In this document: positions 63,645 to 64,000 of the stretch, piece after piece | Numbering within the stretch: the first letter of the stretch is position 1 | Layout of the letters: each line of letters starts with the position of its first letter | NCBI RefSeq assembly: GCF_001625215.2 | Contig: NC_030381.2 | Location: 40,236,689 to 40,300,688 of the forward strand | Length of the DNA stretch: 64,000 nucleotides | Direction of reading: 5' to 3' | Source: Daucus carota subsp. sativus | Taxonomy: Eukaryota; Streptophyta; Magnoliopsida; Apiales; Apiaceae | Notes under the pieces: model-generated | Database searches by the model: none | What the model was told of the DNA's origin: nothing | Seen by the model: the letters and a program-made list of their open reading frames with translations, nothing else | Translations under genes and position numbers: made by a program

Positions 63645-64000
63645 TTTTACTCCAATGGAAACCTCCTTATTCTAGAAACTAAAAACCAAGCTGGAATATC
63701 ACTAAATTATAAAAAAAACACCACTAAATTCTTAAACAATCCCATCTCCACCTCCATCTTCACCAAACCCACCTCCATCTTCACCAACCCCACCTCTACA
63801 TCCGCCACTGCCACCACCTCCACCATAACCACCACCACCTCTATGTCGCCCGCCCCCTCCATAACCACCACCTCCATCTCCACCTCCATTATTTCTATAA
63901 CAACACAATCTCCACATCTATCTTCACCAGCCCCATCTTGGTCGCTGCTTCAGCCTCCTTCAACCCCGTTCATACTTCTTTCTCCACCTCGGCTCAACTT
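63645..64000. mobile_element. GGN-rich repeated element, right copy (inverted, cut by the window edge)
   Basis: This is the reverse complement of about 4240-4580, including the terminal GTTTCC/TCCAA block, the TAGAAACTAAAA block, the CCACCTCC core and the far segment GTTCATACTTCTTTCTCC. The glycine-rich minus-strand frames in it are not conserved in phase between copies. Confidence 0.75.

Noticed and set aside
63707-63917. Glycine-rich protein-like frames (GGGYGGGG)
   Set aside because: Part of the same repeated element; no start context, no conserved phase and no splice structure.

Overview
The window is nuclear DNA of a flowering plant. Evidence: AT-rich intergenic sequence, introns with GT/AG borders, dense small Stowaway-like and other terminal-inverted-repeat elements, a Ty3/gypsy chromovirus with an initiator-Met tRNA primer site, and snRNA genes driven by the plant-type upstream sequence element (consensus RTCCCACATCG). 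The proteins look like those of an asterid dicot; the many Stowaway copies would suit Apiaceae, but that is only a guess.

Layout, left to right. 958-3017 (-): 5' part of an AT-hook (AHL) nuclear protein gene that runs off the left edge. 8913-15877 (-): RRM RNA-binding protein with six coding exons. 16000-18960: intergenic, with a degenerate tandem array and a MITE. 18969-23727 (+): a compact cluster of small-RNA genes in one orientation, U1, U5, U4, U2, 7SL-like (SRP RNA) and a second U1, each with an upstream sequence element and TATA box. This is the most striking part of the window. 26230-31450 (+): COQ5 ubiquinone methyltransferase, eight exons. 31450-35520: transposon-rich spacer. 35521-39565 (+): DGAT2, nine exons. 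42582-45561 (+): NADPH-thioredoxin reductase (NTRA/NTRB type), two exons. 46745-62037 (-): Golgi Qb-SNARE GOS11, five short exons spread over 15 kb because its introns have accumulated mobile elements.

GOS11 intron 2 holds a 6.3-kb Ty3/gypsy chromovirus with apparently identical 339-bp LTRs and a 5-bp target duplication. Its gag-pol frame is broken twice by single-base deletions and once by an 837-bp hAT-type element with its own 8-bp duplication. Intron 1 holds an older, decayed LTR retroelement. A GGN-rich repeat occurs near the left end and again, inverted, at the right end.

The protein genes are unrelated single-copy housekeeping genes (chromatin, RNA binding, ubiquinone, oil synthesis, redox, Golgi traffic). 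The snRNA/7SL cluster is the only set with a clear shared function and shared promoter logic: four of the five major spliceosomal RNAs plus SRP RNA, with U6 absent. Exon borders were set by hand from splice consensus, reading phase and remembered family sequence; no alignment or transcript data were available.
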